From contig CAWATG010000004.1 of assembly GCA_963785035.1 (NCBI GenBank), forward strand, positions 124,001-188,000: a stretch of 64,000 bases of DNA, in the 5' to 3' direction. The position numbers and the translations under genes were made by a program. The notes under the pieces were generated by a model that made no database searches, was not told the origin of the DNA, and worked only from the letters and a program-made list of their open reading frames with translations. This DNA is from CAWATG01 sp963785035 (GTDB taxonomy: Bacteria > Actinomycetota > Acidimicrobiia > IMCC26256 > CAWATG01). Shown here in pieces: positions 46,291 through 55,397 of this stretch. Position 1 is the stretch's first letter, and every line of letters starts with the position of its first letter.

Positions 46291-49200
46291 GATGGAATCG
46301 GGTCGGGATCGATCAGCTCTGCGAGTTCTGAGATGGGATCGTGGTTTCGGATTTGTTGCCACCTGCGATTTCGATCGGTGGGACAAATCAGATCGAACTC
46401 GCAGTATTGGCAGTTCGTGTGACGGTTGTTGGCTGTCTTGGGAAACGCAGGAAAGTTTCCGGCGGCGATATTCGTGAGCACGACTCCGAGGACGCTGCGA
46501 AGGCGTTCGACGACAACGTCGTCGATGGTGATGCGTACGATGGCGTTGTCGACACCCCGGCGGGGCGTGTACCAATACCCGGCGTCGACGGGCACGCTCT
46601 GCCCAAGTCTGCGCGCGGCCAGCCCGTAGAGCGCCGGCTGCAACTGGGTACCGCCTGAAACCGGATCTGTCGTGAGGTCGCCGCGGGCGGTTGAAGATCC
46701 TGTCTTGTAGTCCCAGATGGCAACACGGCTGCGATCGATCGTCGTGTCGACACGATCGATGGTTCCACGAAAGGTCACGGTGCCATGACCGTCGATGGGC
46801 AGCTGAAGGGGAGCGCTTGCCGCGATGAGGTCCGCGCTCGTGTGCTGCGGACCACTGCCGCCGAAGCCGAAGGCAAGCTCCAACGCTGAGGGCACCAGCC
46901 CGAGGGTTGATCGGACCTCCTCGTCGGTGTCGAGCACAACATCGAGTTCTCGATGCAGGCGGCGACGTTGGAGCTTCCAGGTCAACGGACGGCCAGTGCC
47001 TCCGCGCTTTGCGACGGCAGCGCACTCCGAGTCCGCGATGTCGTGGATGGCCTGTCGTTCATCGGGTGACCACGGCTGATTCGGTGAGCTCCGTTGTGGC
47101 ATCGCGTCGATGAACTGGCGAAGGATCTCGTGGATCAGCGTTCCGCGTTCACGTGGGTCGATGGTCTCGCGCTCGTCCGGTCGGTCCAGCTCGGTCAGGC
47201 GAAGGATGTCACCGAGCAGATACCGAAATGGGCACGTGGCGTACCGTTCGAGCGCGGTTGCCGACCAGACCCGGTCCGCGACGAAATCCGGGAGCGGTCC
47301 GACAATGCCTGTGAACGCATTGGCATGGTGTTGTGCGCGATTGATGATCGTTGTGTACGCGCGTTCGAGGATGGGGTCGTCGAGTGTCGGAGGCATCGCC
47401 GATGCAGCCGGCGCGCGCGCTGCGCTGGATATGGTCCGTTGCCAGTGCAGCAGTGCATGGATGCTCGCTTCTTGGGGCGACCCGGGCGTCGATGCTTCGC
47501 TGATGCCATGTTCGAAAGAGTCGATGGTGTGAAACCACGGCTTGTCCCGGTCGGCAGAGAAATCCTTGCCCATGCGCGGCGCGCCGGCGAGCACAGTGTG
47601 TGTTTCGGTGAGCCAACGCGAACGATGCTGCTCGTGTCGGGCGTGCGTGTCCACGCGTGCGAACGAGAGCACGCGCTCGGGCGCGGCGCATAGAGCGTTG
47701 AGGTACTCGCGTCGTGCTCGGCGTTGGCGGTCACGTGAGGGTGACGAGAGGCCGACAACGGCGCGCAATGTCTCGGGGAAGATTGCGTCGTCTCGCGGTC
47801 GGGGTGGAAAGGTGCCGTCTGCCATCCCGACAATGAACACGGTGTCGAAGGTCGTGCCGGCGGCCTGGCTGAGGCTGCCGACGAAGACGCCGTCGCCGAA
47901 CCGACCGACAGACCGTTGTGGTTGTTCGAGCGCGAGCCCAAGCGCATCTTTCAGATACTGGAGCGTCGGTGGAGGAGCCGCTTGCTGCTGTCCGTTTGCG
48001 TCACGCAATTCGTCGTCGAGCACGGCAAGCCCATCGAGCGCACGTAAAACGGCATCGTGGGCGTGCAATTCGATGTCGGGCCATGCATGTCCATCGTGGT
48101 GATCGGTGCCACCTGGAGTTTGCGCATCGCGGGGCTCGAGGTACCGTTCGAGAAGGTGTCGAAGTGTGGTCGAGAGCGTTCGCCAGTCGGTGGCGTTTGC
48201 GACATCCTCGATCGTCACCAGTTCGGCGATGAATCGCTGAAGCCGTTCGATCTCTGCCAGGTCAGCGCACGCTTGGCGAAACGCGGGATGGCTGCCGTTG
48301 GAGCCGTTGGAACTGTCGCTGCGGTACCGCTCGACGTCCGCTCTGCGTCGTTGCTCCAGGAGAGTCAGACCAGTGGTCCAGTTGCTTTTGCCGCCGACAA
48401 TGCCCGCGCGACAGGCCAAGTTCTCCCAGCGCGTCGCCGCCACGATCGGGCCCTTGCGAGTGGCGCGTACCGGTGCGCCCGACAGCCAAGCCATAACGTC
48501 CTCGCGCTGGTAGTCGGACTGGGGGAGGGCGAGCATTCCCAGCAATGTGCGTCCACTGACGGACTGCGCAAGCGTTCGGTGTGATGGCCCGTTCCAGGGG
48601 AGCCCCGCTGCATCGAGGTGATCGTGGAGGAGACCGGCGTATTGGTCGGCATTGCGGTAGAGCACTGCGACCCGATGCAACGGCGTCCCCCGCTCGAGGC
48701 GTTCGAAAATGCCACGAATCACCGCACGTACTTCGTCGTCGGGTTCGGGGGCATGCACGATGGACGTTCCGAATGGCGGAGTCAGTGGAGCGCCAGCGGT
48801 GTTGTCGATTGGCTTGCCGAGGTGAACCGAGAGTTCCGCGGCCAGTGCGCGCATCGGCTCGTCGGAATCGACTTCGCCGGTCAAAGTAAAGACGATGTCG
48901 CAGATCTTCAAGCGTGCGAGAGCTGTGACGAGGCGCACGTGCGCGGCAGGGAGCTGATCTGGAGCGAACACTATGAAGAGTCCCAATGCGCTGATCGGGT
49001 CGCCCGCAGCAGATGTGGAATTGCGACGCGCGCTGTCAGCGATGTCCTCGAGTCCCGCCACCGCGGCGTCAAGCATGTCGTCTGCGTCGTAGTACGCGGC
49101 AGTGCATCGTTGATAGCGCGTCGCCAGACGCGCGAGTTCGGCGTGGGTCGCACCGGCGAGCGTTATCCGCCGGAGGGTGTCATTGCTGGCATGGCGCAGT

Positions 49201-49577
49201 TCGCGCAAAGTGGCTGCCAATGCCTGCTGGGTGGCGCGGTGGTGCGCGACCGCTTGAAGCGTGCCGCTGGCGTTTTCGAGAACGGCATTGATGGCCGCTG
49301 CCTCGCGCAGCGAGGTGAGTGGACCGGCAAATGATCCGACCAGCCGAGGTGCGCCGAGGAGCTCCGCGACCGACCTCAGCGTCTGAAAGCGGACGTTGAC
49401 CAGGCCTGGGCGGGTGGGAGATCTGGCCAGAGACTTGCGCAGCGACAACGCCGAATAGGAGCCCGGGGTGATGACGGTCACGCTGCGAAGGGGATCTTCG
49501 TGCTGCGAGGCATCGAGGGATCGATCCAAGGTCTCGATGGCCTGCCGGCCGGCGCGGGCGAATTCGATTCGAGGCAT
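46287..49577 (-). CDS. addB: Helicase-nuclease subunit AddB with Fe-S nuclease domain
   Basis: 1096-residue partner of AddA. The N-terminus (SVTVITPGSYSALSLRKSL) stands where a Walker A would be but has no GKT, so the ATPase is probably inactive. The middle keeps helicase-like VFVGSLSQAAGTTFDTVFI and GMADGTFPPRP. The C-terminal nuclease has RGTIDRVDTT and VAIWDYKTGS, a PD-(D/E)XK site. One Cys in YATCPFRYLL and three in NCQYCEFDLICP can hold the 4Fe-4S cluster known in AddB. This gene has no frameshift. It overlaps addA by 4 bases and starts 6 bases after a TAGCCT box. Confidence 0.88.
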   Translation of the reverse strand: MPRIEFARAGRQAIETLDRSLDASQHEDPLRSVTVITPGSYSALSLRKSLARSPTRPGLVNVRFQTLRSVAELLGAPRLVGSFAGPLTSLREAAAINAVLENASGTLQAVAHHRATQQALAATLRELRHASNDTLRRITLAGATHAELARLATRYQRCTAAYYDADDMLDAAVAGLEDIADSARRNSTSAAGDPISALGLFIVFAPDQLPAAHVRLVTALARLKICDIVFTLTGEVDSDEPMRALAAELSVHLGKPIDNTAGAPLTPPFGTSIVHAPEPDDEVRAVIRGIFERLERGTPLHRVAVLYRNADQYAGLLHDHLDAAGLPWNGPSHRTLAQSVSGRTLLGMLALPQSDYQREDVMAWLSGAPVRATRKGPIVAATRWENLACRAGIVGGKSNWTTGLTLLEQRRRADVERYRSDSSNGSNGSHPAFRQACADLAEIERLQRFIAELVTIEDVANATDWRTLSTTLRHLLERYLEPRDAQTPGGTDHHDGHAWPDIELHAHDAVLRALDGLAVLDDELRDANGQQQAAPPPTLQYLKDALGLALEQPQRSVGRFGDGVFVGSLSQAAGTTFDTVFIVGMADGTFPPRPRDDAIFPETLRAVVGLSSPSRDRQRRARREYLNALCAAPERVLSFARVDTHARHEQHRSRWLTETHTVLAGAPRMGKDFSADRDKPWFHTIDSFEHGISEASTPGSPQEASIHALLHWQRTISSAARAPAASAMPPTLDDPILERAYTTIINRAQHHANAFTGIVGPLPDFVADRVWSATALERYATCPFRYLLGDILRLTELDRPDERETIDPRERGTLIHEILRQFIDAMPQRSSPNQPWSPDERQAIHDIADSECAAVAKRGGTGRPLTWKLQRRRLHRELDVVLDTDEEVRSTLGLVPSALELAFGFGGSGPQHTSADLIAASAPLQLPIDGHGTVTFRGTIDRVDTTIDRSRVAIWDYKTGSSTARGDLTTDPVSGGTQLQPALYGLAARRLGQSVPVDAGYWYTPRRGVDNAIVRITIDDVVVERLRSVLGVVLTNIAAGNFPAFPKTANNRHTNCQYCEFDLICPTDRNRRWQQIRNHDPISELAELIDPDPIPS

Positions 49578-49583
49578 TTTGGG

Positions 49584-49589
49584 AGGCTA
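49584..49589 (-). promoter_or_regulatory. TAGCCT, candidate -10 box of addBA
   Basis: On the minus strand TAGCCT ends 6 bases before the addB ATG. Its complement forms the AGGCTA before the divergent PBP start, so the same bases serve both directions. Confidence 0.5.
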
Positions 49590-49592
49590 CCG

Positions 49593-51803
49593 ATGCTGTG
49601 TGACAGCGTTGGGCCAAAGGCTCCATGGGCGTCCAGGGCTTCCGACCGTTGTTTGCGCAGAGGTTGTGCAATCCTGGCGCTTCTGGTGAAGACGGCGCGA
49701 GTCCTCCTGCGGCTCCTCGGGATCTCGATTTTTGGCGGCGTGTGTCTGGCCGCCTGTCTCGCCGCGCTCATTCCGGGCACGCGGGCGTTTCTGGAGGCCC
49801 AGCAGTACGACGGTCGTATCACCCTTGACCCCCTTCCGCAGCGCAGCACGATCATCGCTGCTGACGGCAACGTCATTGGGCGAATCGGAGTCGAGGATCG
49901 CACGTTGACCGTGCTCGACGAGGTTCCGAAGATCCTCATCGATGCGATCATCGAAACCGAGGATCGGACCTTTTACGAGAATCCCGGGGTCGATGTCGCG
50001 GGTATCGGTCGTGCGCTTTTCGAGAACCTCAGTGCAGGCCAGGTCAATCAGGGTGGATCGACGGTGACCCAGCAACTCGTGAAAAACCGAATCCTCACGC
50101 CGAAGCGGGATCTCCAACGCAAGGCCCGCGAGTTCCTACTCGCGTATCGCTTGAACAATCAATTCTCAAAAGATCAGATCATGCAGGAGTATCTGAACAC
50201 GGTGTACTTCGGGCAGGGCTCGTACGGGATTACTTCGGCCGCGCACCGCTTCTTCGGCGTTGAGGTCAAGGATCTCAATCTTGCCCAGTCGGCCTTACTC
50301 GCGGGAGCGATCTCCAGCCCTGAGTACTACAACCCGTTTCTGCATCCCGAGAGGGCTCGGAGCCGACGGGCCGTCGTCCTCGGAAACCTGCTGAAGGCAG
50401 AACGTATTACCAAGGCCCAAGTAGACGTGGCGAACGCCGCGCCGCTCCCGACCGTCAAACCCAGTACCGAACTCCGGCCTGACAACTACTTCGTCGACGA
50501 GGTGCAGCGCCGCTTGTTGGACGACGAACGTCTCGGCGTCACGCCACAGGAACGATTCAACAAGGTGTTGCGGGGTGGCTTGAAGGTGTACACGACCTAC
50601 GACACGCGCAGTTATTTCCTCGCCCAGGCCGCGGTGAACAAGATTCTTCCGAAGAACAGCGATCCGTTCACCGCAGCTGTGGTCTCGATCGATCCATCCA
50701 ACGGCGAAGTGCGCTCGATTGTTGGTGGTCCGGGCATCGATCGATCGCAGTACAACCTCGTGACACACCAACCCGGTCGTCAGCCTGGCTCGACCTGGAA
50801 GGCCATCACTTTTGCGGCTGCGATCGAAGCGGGATATTCGCCCAACGACCTTGTCGACGGGTCGTCGCCGTGCACCGTCAGCGTGCCGGGTCTTGGAACG
50901 TACGCAAATGTCCGAAATGCCGAAGGCGGCGGCGGCACGATGACGTTGCGTAATGCCATGGTGCACTCGGTCAACTGTGCCTTTGTCCGCCTCATTGCCA
51001 GTGTCGGAACTGCCAAGGTCGTCGACATGGCCCACCGCCTCGGCATCACCACTGAAGTCCCTCCCTATCTGTCGATCACGCTCGGCACTGCCGAGGCCAC
51101 TCCGCTCGAGATGGCGAGCGTGTATGCGACGTTCGCGAGTGACGGCGTCTACCACAAGCCGGTCTTCGTCAAGAAGGTTGTCGGTCCGACGGGTGAGACG
51201 ATCTTCAACGAGGAACCTTCGGGGGTACGCGCAGTCGAACCGCAAGTCGCACGTACGGTCACCGATGTGCTCCGCGGTGTTGTGACCGGCGGAACGGGTA
51301 CCCGCGCGAGGTTGGCCGGGGGCCGCGTTTCGGCGGGAAAGACCGGCACGACCGACGAGAAGAGTGATGCGTGGTTCGCTGGATATACGCCACAGCTTTC
51401 GACCGTTGTATGGATGGGCGACCCCGCTGGGCGCACACCAATGAAGAACGTCGGCGGCATTGCGGTGTTCGGAGGAACATATCCGGCCCGAATCTGGAAG
51501 GCATATATGGATGCCGTCCTCGCCGGCGCGCCGAAGGGTGAGTTCTTTGGGCCCGATCCGAAGCTGTGGCCACCGGCGCGTTCGGTGATACCGGGTAAGG
51601 CACGCGGGGCGATCAGGGAATTGCGTGCTCCCGACCCTCCGCCCGCTGCACCGCCTCCCGATCCGGGTCTTCCTGGGCAGGTTCCCGCCGATCCGACCAC
51701 GCCGGCGACGACACCTGCCACGTCACCGGCGACGACACCTGCTACGTCACCGGCGACGTCACCGCTGACGACTCCCGTGACGACACCGGCTGCGACACCG
51801 TAG
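49593..51803 (+). CDS. Bifunctional penicillin-binding protein (class A)
   Basis: Peptidoglycan synthase of about 736 residues. A membrane helix lies at about 35-58. The glycosyltransferase domain has ETEDRTFYENPGVD and NQGGSTVTQQLVKN; the usual His of EDRxFxxHxG is Asn here. The transpeptidase domain has the active Ser in PGSTWKAITF, the SVN triad member in HSVNCAFVRL and KTGTTDEKSDAWF. The last 45 residues are Pro/Thr-rich repeats like TTPATSPATT. ATG 49593 has GGGAGG at good distance; GTG 49686 just before the membrane helix is the alternative. It is divergent from addB. Confidence 0.93.
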   Translation: MLCDSVGPKAPWASRASDRCLRRGCAILALLVKTARVLLRLLGISIFGGVCLAACLAALIPGTRAFLEAQQYDGRITLDPLPQRSTIIAADGNVIGRIGVEDRTLTVLDEVPKILIDAIIETEDRTFYENPGVDVAGIGRALFENLSAGQVNQGGSTVTQQLVKNRILTPKRDLQRKAREFLLAYRLNNQFSKDQIMQEYLNTVYFGQGSYGITSAAHRFFGVEVKDLNLAQSALLAGAISSPEYYNPFLHPERARSRRAVVLGNLLKAERITKAQVDVANAAPLPTVKPSTELRPDNYFVDEVQRRLLDDERLGVTPQERFNKVLRGGLKVYTTYDTRSYFLAQAAVNKILPKNSDPFTAAVVSIDPSNGEVRSIVGGPGIDRSQYNLVTHQPGRQPGSTWKAITFAAAIEAGYSPNDLVDGSSPCTVSVPGLGTYANVRNAEGGGGTMTLRNAMVHSVNCAFVRLIASVGTAKVVDMAHRLGITTEVPPYLSITLGTAEATPLEMASVYATFASDGVYHKPVFVKKVVGPTGETIFNEEPSGVRAVEPQVARTVTDVLRGVVTGGTGTRARLAGGRVSAGKTGTTDEKSDAWFAGYTPQLSTVVWMGDPAGRTPMKNVGGIAVFGGTYPARIWKAYMDAVLAGAPKGEFFGPDPKLWPPARSVIPGKARGAIRELRAPDPPPAAPPPDPGLPGQVPADPTTPATTPATSPATTPATSPATSPLTTPVTTPAATP

Positions 51804-51898
51804 GCGCCAGTGGTGGTGCTGGCGAGCGCTTCGCCGGCATCTGCGCCGGGTTCGACGCAGATCACAGCTGCGCGTCGTTGCGTGGGCTGGGTCGCCGG

Positions 51899-51904
51899 TA
51901 GTCT
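51899..51904 (+). promoter_or_regulatory. TAGTCT, candidate -10 box of the zinc-ribbon gene
   Basis: TAGNNT hexamer 8 bases before ATG 51913 and 5 before the overlapping TTG. It fits a leaderless start. Confidence 0.45.
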
Positions 51905-51912
51905 CACGATTG

Positions 51913-52629
51913 ATGTCGGTCCTCGAAACGCTGCTCGAACTCCAAGCCCATGACACAGCCATTGACCGACTTCAGCATCGCCGGGCGGCTATGCCCGAAC
52001 GCGTCGCTCTGCGTGAGGCGGCGAAATCGCTCGAAGAGACCGAGGCTGTACTCGGTGAGGTTCGCTCTCGGCGCGACGATCTGCTGAGCCAGGAGCGCCG
52101 CCTCGACGAGGAGTCGACCGCCCTCGAGGCGAAAGCAGTCGCCGTCGACAAGAAGATGTATTCCGGTGAGGTGGGTTCCCCGCGCGAGCTGCAGTCGATG
52201 CAAGCCGACATCGATCAGCTCCGTCAGCACCGTTCGCAGGTCGATGACCGCGAGCTCGAGATCATCGAGCAGCGCGAAATGCTTGATGCCGAGGTCGCGC
52301 TCCATGAGGCGACACGGGCCTCGCAACTCGCCGAGGTGACCCGCCTCGGTGCGGTGATCGGCGCGGCAGAAACCGAGATCGATGCCGAACTCGACGTTCA
52401 GTCCAGCGCTCGTGCAGCGTTGGCGACCTCGCTGGATCCCCAAGCGCTCGCGACCTATGAGCGGTGCCGCGCGCAGGCCCGCGGGATTGGAGCCGCACGC
52501 TTGATTGGCGACACGTGTCAAGGCTGTCATCTCTCGACACCCGCGACGGAGGTCGAGCGTATTCGGCGTCTGCCTGCGGACACGTTCGGATTCTGCGACA
52601 ACTGCGGCGCGATCTTGGTCACGACATGA
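51913..52629 (+). CDS. C4-type zinc ribbon / coiled-coil protein (DUF164 family)
   Basis: 238 residues. Residues 10-170 are a long helical hairpin of charged heptads (for example LQSMQADIDQLRQHRSQVDD). The C-terminus is a zinc ribbon with DTCQGCHLSTP and FCDNCGAIL. The family is conserved in actinobacteria next to ribonuclease H; members have been proposed to act in replication or RNA handling, but no activity is settled. The TGA overlaps the ATG of the RNase H gene (ATGA), so the two are translationally coupled. Confidence 0.85.
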   Translation: MSVLETLLELQAHDTAIDRLQHRRAAMPERVALREAAKSLEETEAVLGEVRSRRDDLLSQERRLDEESTALEAKAVAVDKKMYSGEVGSPRELQSMQADIDQLRQHRSQVDDRELEIIEQREMLDAEVALHEATRASQLAEVTRLGAVIGAAETEIDAELDVQSSARAALATSLDPQALATYERCRAQARGIGAARLIGDTCQGCHLSTPATEVERIRRLPADTFGFCDNCGAILVTT

Positions 52630-53060
52630 CGCGCACAGACGGGTCGACGCGGGACCGACTCGTCGTCTTTTCGGATGGTGGGTCGCGCGGCAATCCCGGC
52701 CCAGCGGCGATCGGCGCGGTGGTGCTCGACCCGTCGATGGATCCGCCCGAGACGTTGGCCAGCATCAGTGAGTGCATCGGCATCGCAACCAACAACGTGG
52801 CCGAGTACAAGGCGCTCATTGCCGGTCTCGAATCCGCCGCCCGTATTGGTTCACGGGCGATTTCGGTTCGCGCTGACTCGGAGTTGATCGTCCGCCAGCT
52901 CGAGGGTCGCTATCGGGTCAAACACCCAGCGTTGCAGCCACTGTTCCAGGAGGTCAAGACGCTCCTGGCAACCTGGGAATCGGTTGATGTCGCGCATGTT
53001 CGCCGTGAGGCGAACACCGTTGCGGACGCCCTCGTGAATGCTGCGCTCGACGGGGCGTGA
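52626..53060 (+). CDS. rnhA: Ribonuclease HI family protein
   Basis: 144 residues, bacterial/archaeal-type RNase HI. It cuts RNA in RNA-DNA hybrids. Catalytic acids are visible in VFSDGGSRGNPGP (Asp), NNVAEYKALIAG (Glu), VRADSELIVRQLEG (Asp) and EANTVADALVN (Asp). In mycobacteria the same domain is fused to a CobC-like phosphatase right after the zinc-ribbon gene; here the phosphatase is a separate gene two positions downstream. The ATG overlaps the previous stop. Confidence 0.92.
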   Translation: MTRTDGSTRDRLVVFSDGGSRGNPGPAAIGAVVLDPSMDPPETLASISECIGIATNNVAEYKALIAGLESAARIGSRAISVRADSELIVRQLEGRYRVKHPALQPLFQEVKTLLATWESVDVAHVRREANTVADALVNAALDGA

Positions 53061-53063
53061 TGA

Positions 53064-53546
53064 GCAGTGTTGCTGTGGTACATCGGGCTTTCGACGCTCA
53101 TCGTCTGGAGCGTGTTCCAGAGTTCCGGCATCGACTATCGGCTTGTCGCGGCGGGATCCCTGATGCCTATGGCCGTCGATCTGCCCTTCGGGCACACCGC
53201 TGTTGGTCATACGATGCTATTCGGTGCGGGCATGTTGTTGGTCGTCATGGTCGGCACGATTGGTCGGCCGAGGTTGGTTCGCCGTCGCTGGTTGTGTGCG
53301 GTGATCGGCGTGCTGAGCGGCTTGGTGCTCTCGGGCGCTTGGATGAACGGCGATGTGGTGTGGTGGCCACTGGGAGGGTCGGCTTTTGTTGGCGGGTCGT
53401 TGTTTCCGATTTGGTGGGCAGCAGTGCCCATGGAACTTGTGGGAGCATTCGCATGCTGGTGGGTCGTGGGGCGTTTCGGTCTCTACGAACGCGAGCGCTG
53501 GGATGTATTCCTACGTTCTGGACGGCTCACGGTGGTAAGTGAGTGA
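53064..53546 (+). CDS. Four-helix membrane protein between RNase H and phosphatase
   Basis: 160 residues with four to five hydrophobic segments and the sequence MAVDLPFGHTAVGHTMLFGAG near residue 35, quoted here as VDLPFGHTAVGHT. The His-rich turn (GHTAVGHT) suggests a membrane metal site like those of the YdjM-type hydrolases, but this is only a resemblance. It starts at GTG 53064 or TTG 53067, 4-7 bases after the RNase H stop, and overlaps the next GTG. It separates two genes that are fused in mycobacteria. Confidence 0.65.
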   Translation, partial: AVLLWYIGLSTLIVWSVFQSSGIDYRLVAAGSLMPMAVDLPFGHTAVGHTMLFGAGMLLVVMVGTIGRPRLVRRRWLCAVIGVLSGLVLSGAWMNGDVVWWPLGGSAFVGGSLFPIWWAAVPMELVGAFACWWVVGRFGLYERERWDVFLRSGRLTVVSE

Positions 53547-54148
53547 AGCCCTTCCTGACGTTCGTCCGTCATGGCGAGACCGACGCCAACCGCGCTGGCG
53601 TGCTCGTGGGCCATTCCGAGTACAAGCTCACTGCGGAAGGGCGCAAGGCTTCGCGCGCGGTGGGTCGAGAACTTGGACGCGGTGGCAACCAGGCCTCGGA
53701 GCTCTTCACGAGTCCGTTGCTCCGTGCCGTTGATACCGCCGTGCTCATCGGGAAGACAATCGCCTTGGAGCCGGAGATCGATGAGCGCCTTGTCGAAGTG
53801 AATTACGGCGAATACGAGGGGCGCCGCCCCCGCGATGTCCCGGATTCGGAGTGGTCGGCATGGCGTTCGAGTCTGGACTTTCGCCCACCCGGAGGTGAGT
53901 CATTCCGTGAGGTCTCGGCTCGGGTCGTCGACTTCTGCAATGAACTCCTCGATCGCCGTGATGAGGGCCCTTTCGTGGCGATCAGCCACGTCTCGCCGAT
54001 CAAATGCGCAATCGCCTGGGCATTGCAGCTGGAGGCGGACGTCATGTGGCGCCTTCACCTTTCGCTGTCGTCTGTCTCGCGGATCTATGAGACCGACGGT
54101 GTTCCTCATCTCGTGAGTTTCAACGAGACAGGACATCTCCGCCGTTAG
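53543..54148 (+). CDS. Histidine phosphatase family protein (phosphoglycerate mutase-like)
   Basis: 201 residues. The catalytic motif is TFVRHGETDANRAG with the phosphorylated His near residue 10. The second His is in VAISHVSPIKCAI. RLVEVNYGEYEGRRP and FRPPGGESFREV are typical of the CobC / phosphoglycerate mutase-like group. The substrate cannot be told; the mycobacterial homologue fused to RNase H acts on alpha-ribazole phosphate. GTG 53543 overlaps the previous stop, making a zinc ribbon-RNase H-membrane protein-phosphatase operon. Confidence 0.87.
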   Translation: MKPFLTFVRHGETDANRAGVLVGHSEYKLTAEGRKASRAVGRELGRGGNQASELFTSPLLRAVDTAVLIGKTIALEPEIDERLVEVNYGEYEGRRPRDVPDSEWSAWRSSLDFRPPGGESFREVSARVVDFCNELLDRRDEGPFVAISHVSPIKCAIAWALQLEADVMWRLHLSLSSVSRIYETDGVPHLVSFNETGHLRR

Positions 54149-54159
54149 GTGACACAGCC

Positions 54160-55224
54160 TCAGATTTCGGCACGCACCGGGATGGTGACGCGCTTGGCCG
54201 GTCGCGCATGTGCTCCTGATGCGTCGATCACGAAGCGGCCTTCTCCTGGGCCAGTCGCTGCGGGCATGCCCAACGCTTCGAGCAGCGCGTGGTCTTCGTC
54301 GGCGGAACGGCCGGAGGTCGTGAGGTAGTTGCCGACGATCAGCGCGTTCGCGCCGGCGAGCAATCCCATTGCCTGGAGTTCGCCGAGGACGCGTTCGCGA
54401 CCACCTGCTAAACGGAGCCATGCGCCCGGCAGGATCAGCCGGAACAGCGCAATTGCCTGAAGTGCCTCACGTGGCGAGAGCGTTTCCTGGTCGGCAAGTG
54501 GTGTTCCGGGGCGCGGGTCCAACAGATTGATCGGCACCTCACACGGATTCAACTCGGCGAGCTCGAACGCGAAGTCGATTCGTTGTTCGAGCGTCTCGCC
54601 CATGCCGAGGATCCCCCCACAGCACAGTTCCATGCCTGCGTCGATTGCGAGATGCGCGGTGGCGACGCGGTCGTCATAGGTGTGGGTGCTGCACACCGAG
54701 GGGAAGAGCTCGCGACATGTCTCGAGATTGTGGTTGTAGCGTCGAACGCCCGCGTCGGCGAGTTGCTTCGCATCAGCGGGTTCGAGCAGGCCGAGTGAAC
54801 ATGCAACCTCGAGTCCGGTCTCGCGGTGGACGAGATCGACCGCTTCGATCACCCTGTTGAGCAGCCGCTGCGACGGGCCACGCACGGCGACGACGATGCA
54901 GAACTGCGTGGCGCCGGCTGCGCGCGTCGCGACGGCGGCCGCAAGCACCTCGTCGAGGTCAAGGAATGCGTAGACGTCGACGTCGGTCGCGAAACGCGCC
55001 GACTGTGAGCAGAACGCGCAGTCTTCGGGGCACGCGCCGGACTTGGCGTTGATGAGACTCTCGAGTTCCACCTCGGCGCCGCAGTAGGCGAGACGAACCT
55101 TGTGGGCGAGGGCGATCACATCGGGCAGCTCGTCGAGGGGGAGCGCCGCCACGGCGAGGGCCTCATCTCGGGTGAGGTTCCTGCGTTCGACGAGCAGGGC
55201 CCGTTCGGCGGTGGCGAGCGGCAT
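54160..55224 (-). CDS. bioB: Biotin synthase
   Basis: Radical SAM enzyme that inserts sulfur into dethiobiotin; 354 residues. The SAM cluster motif is SGACPEDCAFCSQSARF. Further motifs are CIVVAVRGPSQRLL, RYNHNLETCRELF and GMELCCGGILGMGET, then NLLDPRPGTPL. The C-terminus is somewhat longer than usual. ATG 55224 has AGGAG 8 bases upstream. No other biotin gene is in the window. A faint TAT-rich element lies upstream but no clear TAGNNT box. Confidence 0.95.
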   Translation of the reverse strand: MPLATAERALLVERRNLTRDEALAVAALPLDELPDVIALAHKVRLAYCGAEVELESLINAKSGACPEDCAFCSQSARFATDVDVYAFLDLDEVLAAAVATRAAGATQFCIVVAVRGPSQRLLNRVIEAVDLVHRETGLEVACSLGLLEPADAKQLADAGVRRYNHNLETCRELFPSVCSTHTYDDRVATAHLAIDAGMELCCGGILGMGETLEQRIDFAFELAELNPCEVPINLLDPRPGTPLADQETLSPREALQAIALFRLILPGAWLRLAGGRERVLGELQAMGLLAGANALIVGNYLTTSGRSADEDHALLEALGMPAATGPGEGRFVIDASGAHARPAKRVTIPVRAEI

Positions 55225-55385
55225 TGGTACTCCTGGTGAGTTCTCGATAGCTGGTGCGCTTCGGGCATTCAGGGATGGTCGTCGCCCAGCCGGGGTGCGC
55301 AAACAGCGTAAACGGTTGCCGGTCCTCGGCTCGACCGCAGACAGGCGGGCAGATGCGGCAACGCTGGTCTCGGGGTGTCGAGCGG

Positions 55386-55391
55386 TAGGGT
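55386..55391 (+). promoter_or_regulatory. TAGGGT, candidate -10 box of the acetyltransferase gene
   Basis: TAGNNT hexamer 6 bases before GTG 55398, divergent from bioB. Leaderless pattern. Confidence 0.5.
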
Positions 55392-55397
55392 AAATCT

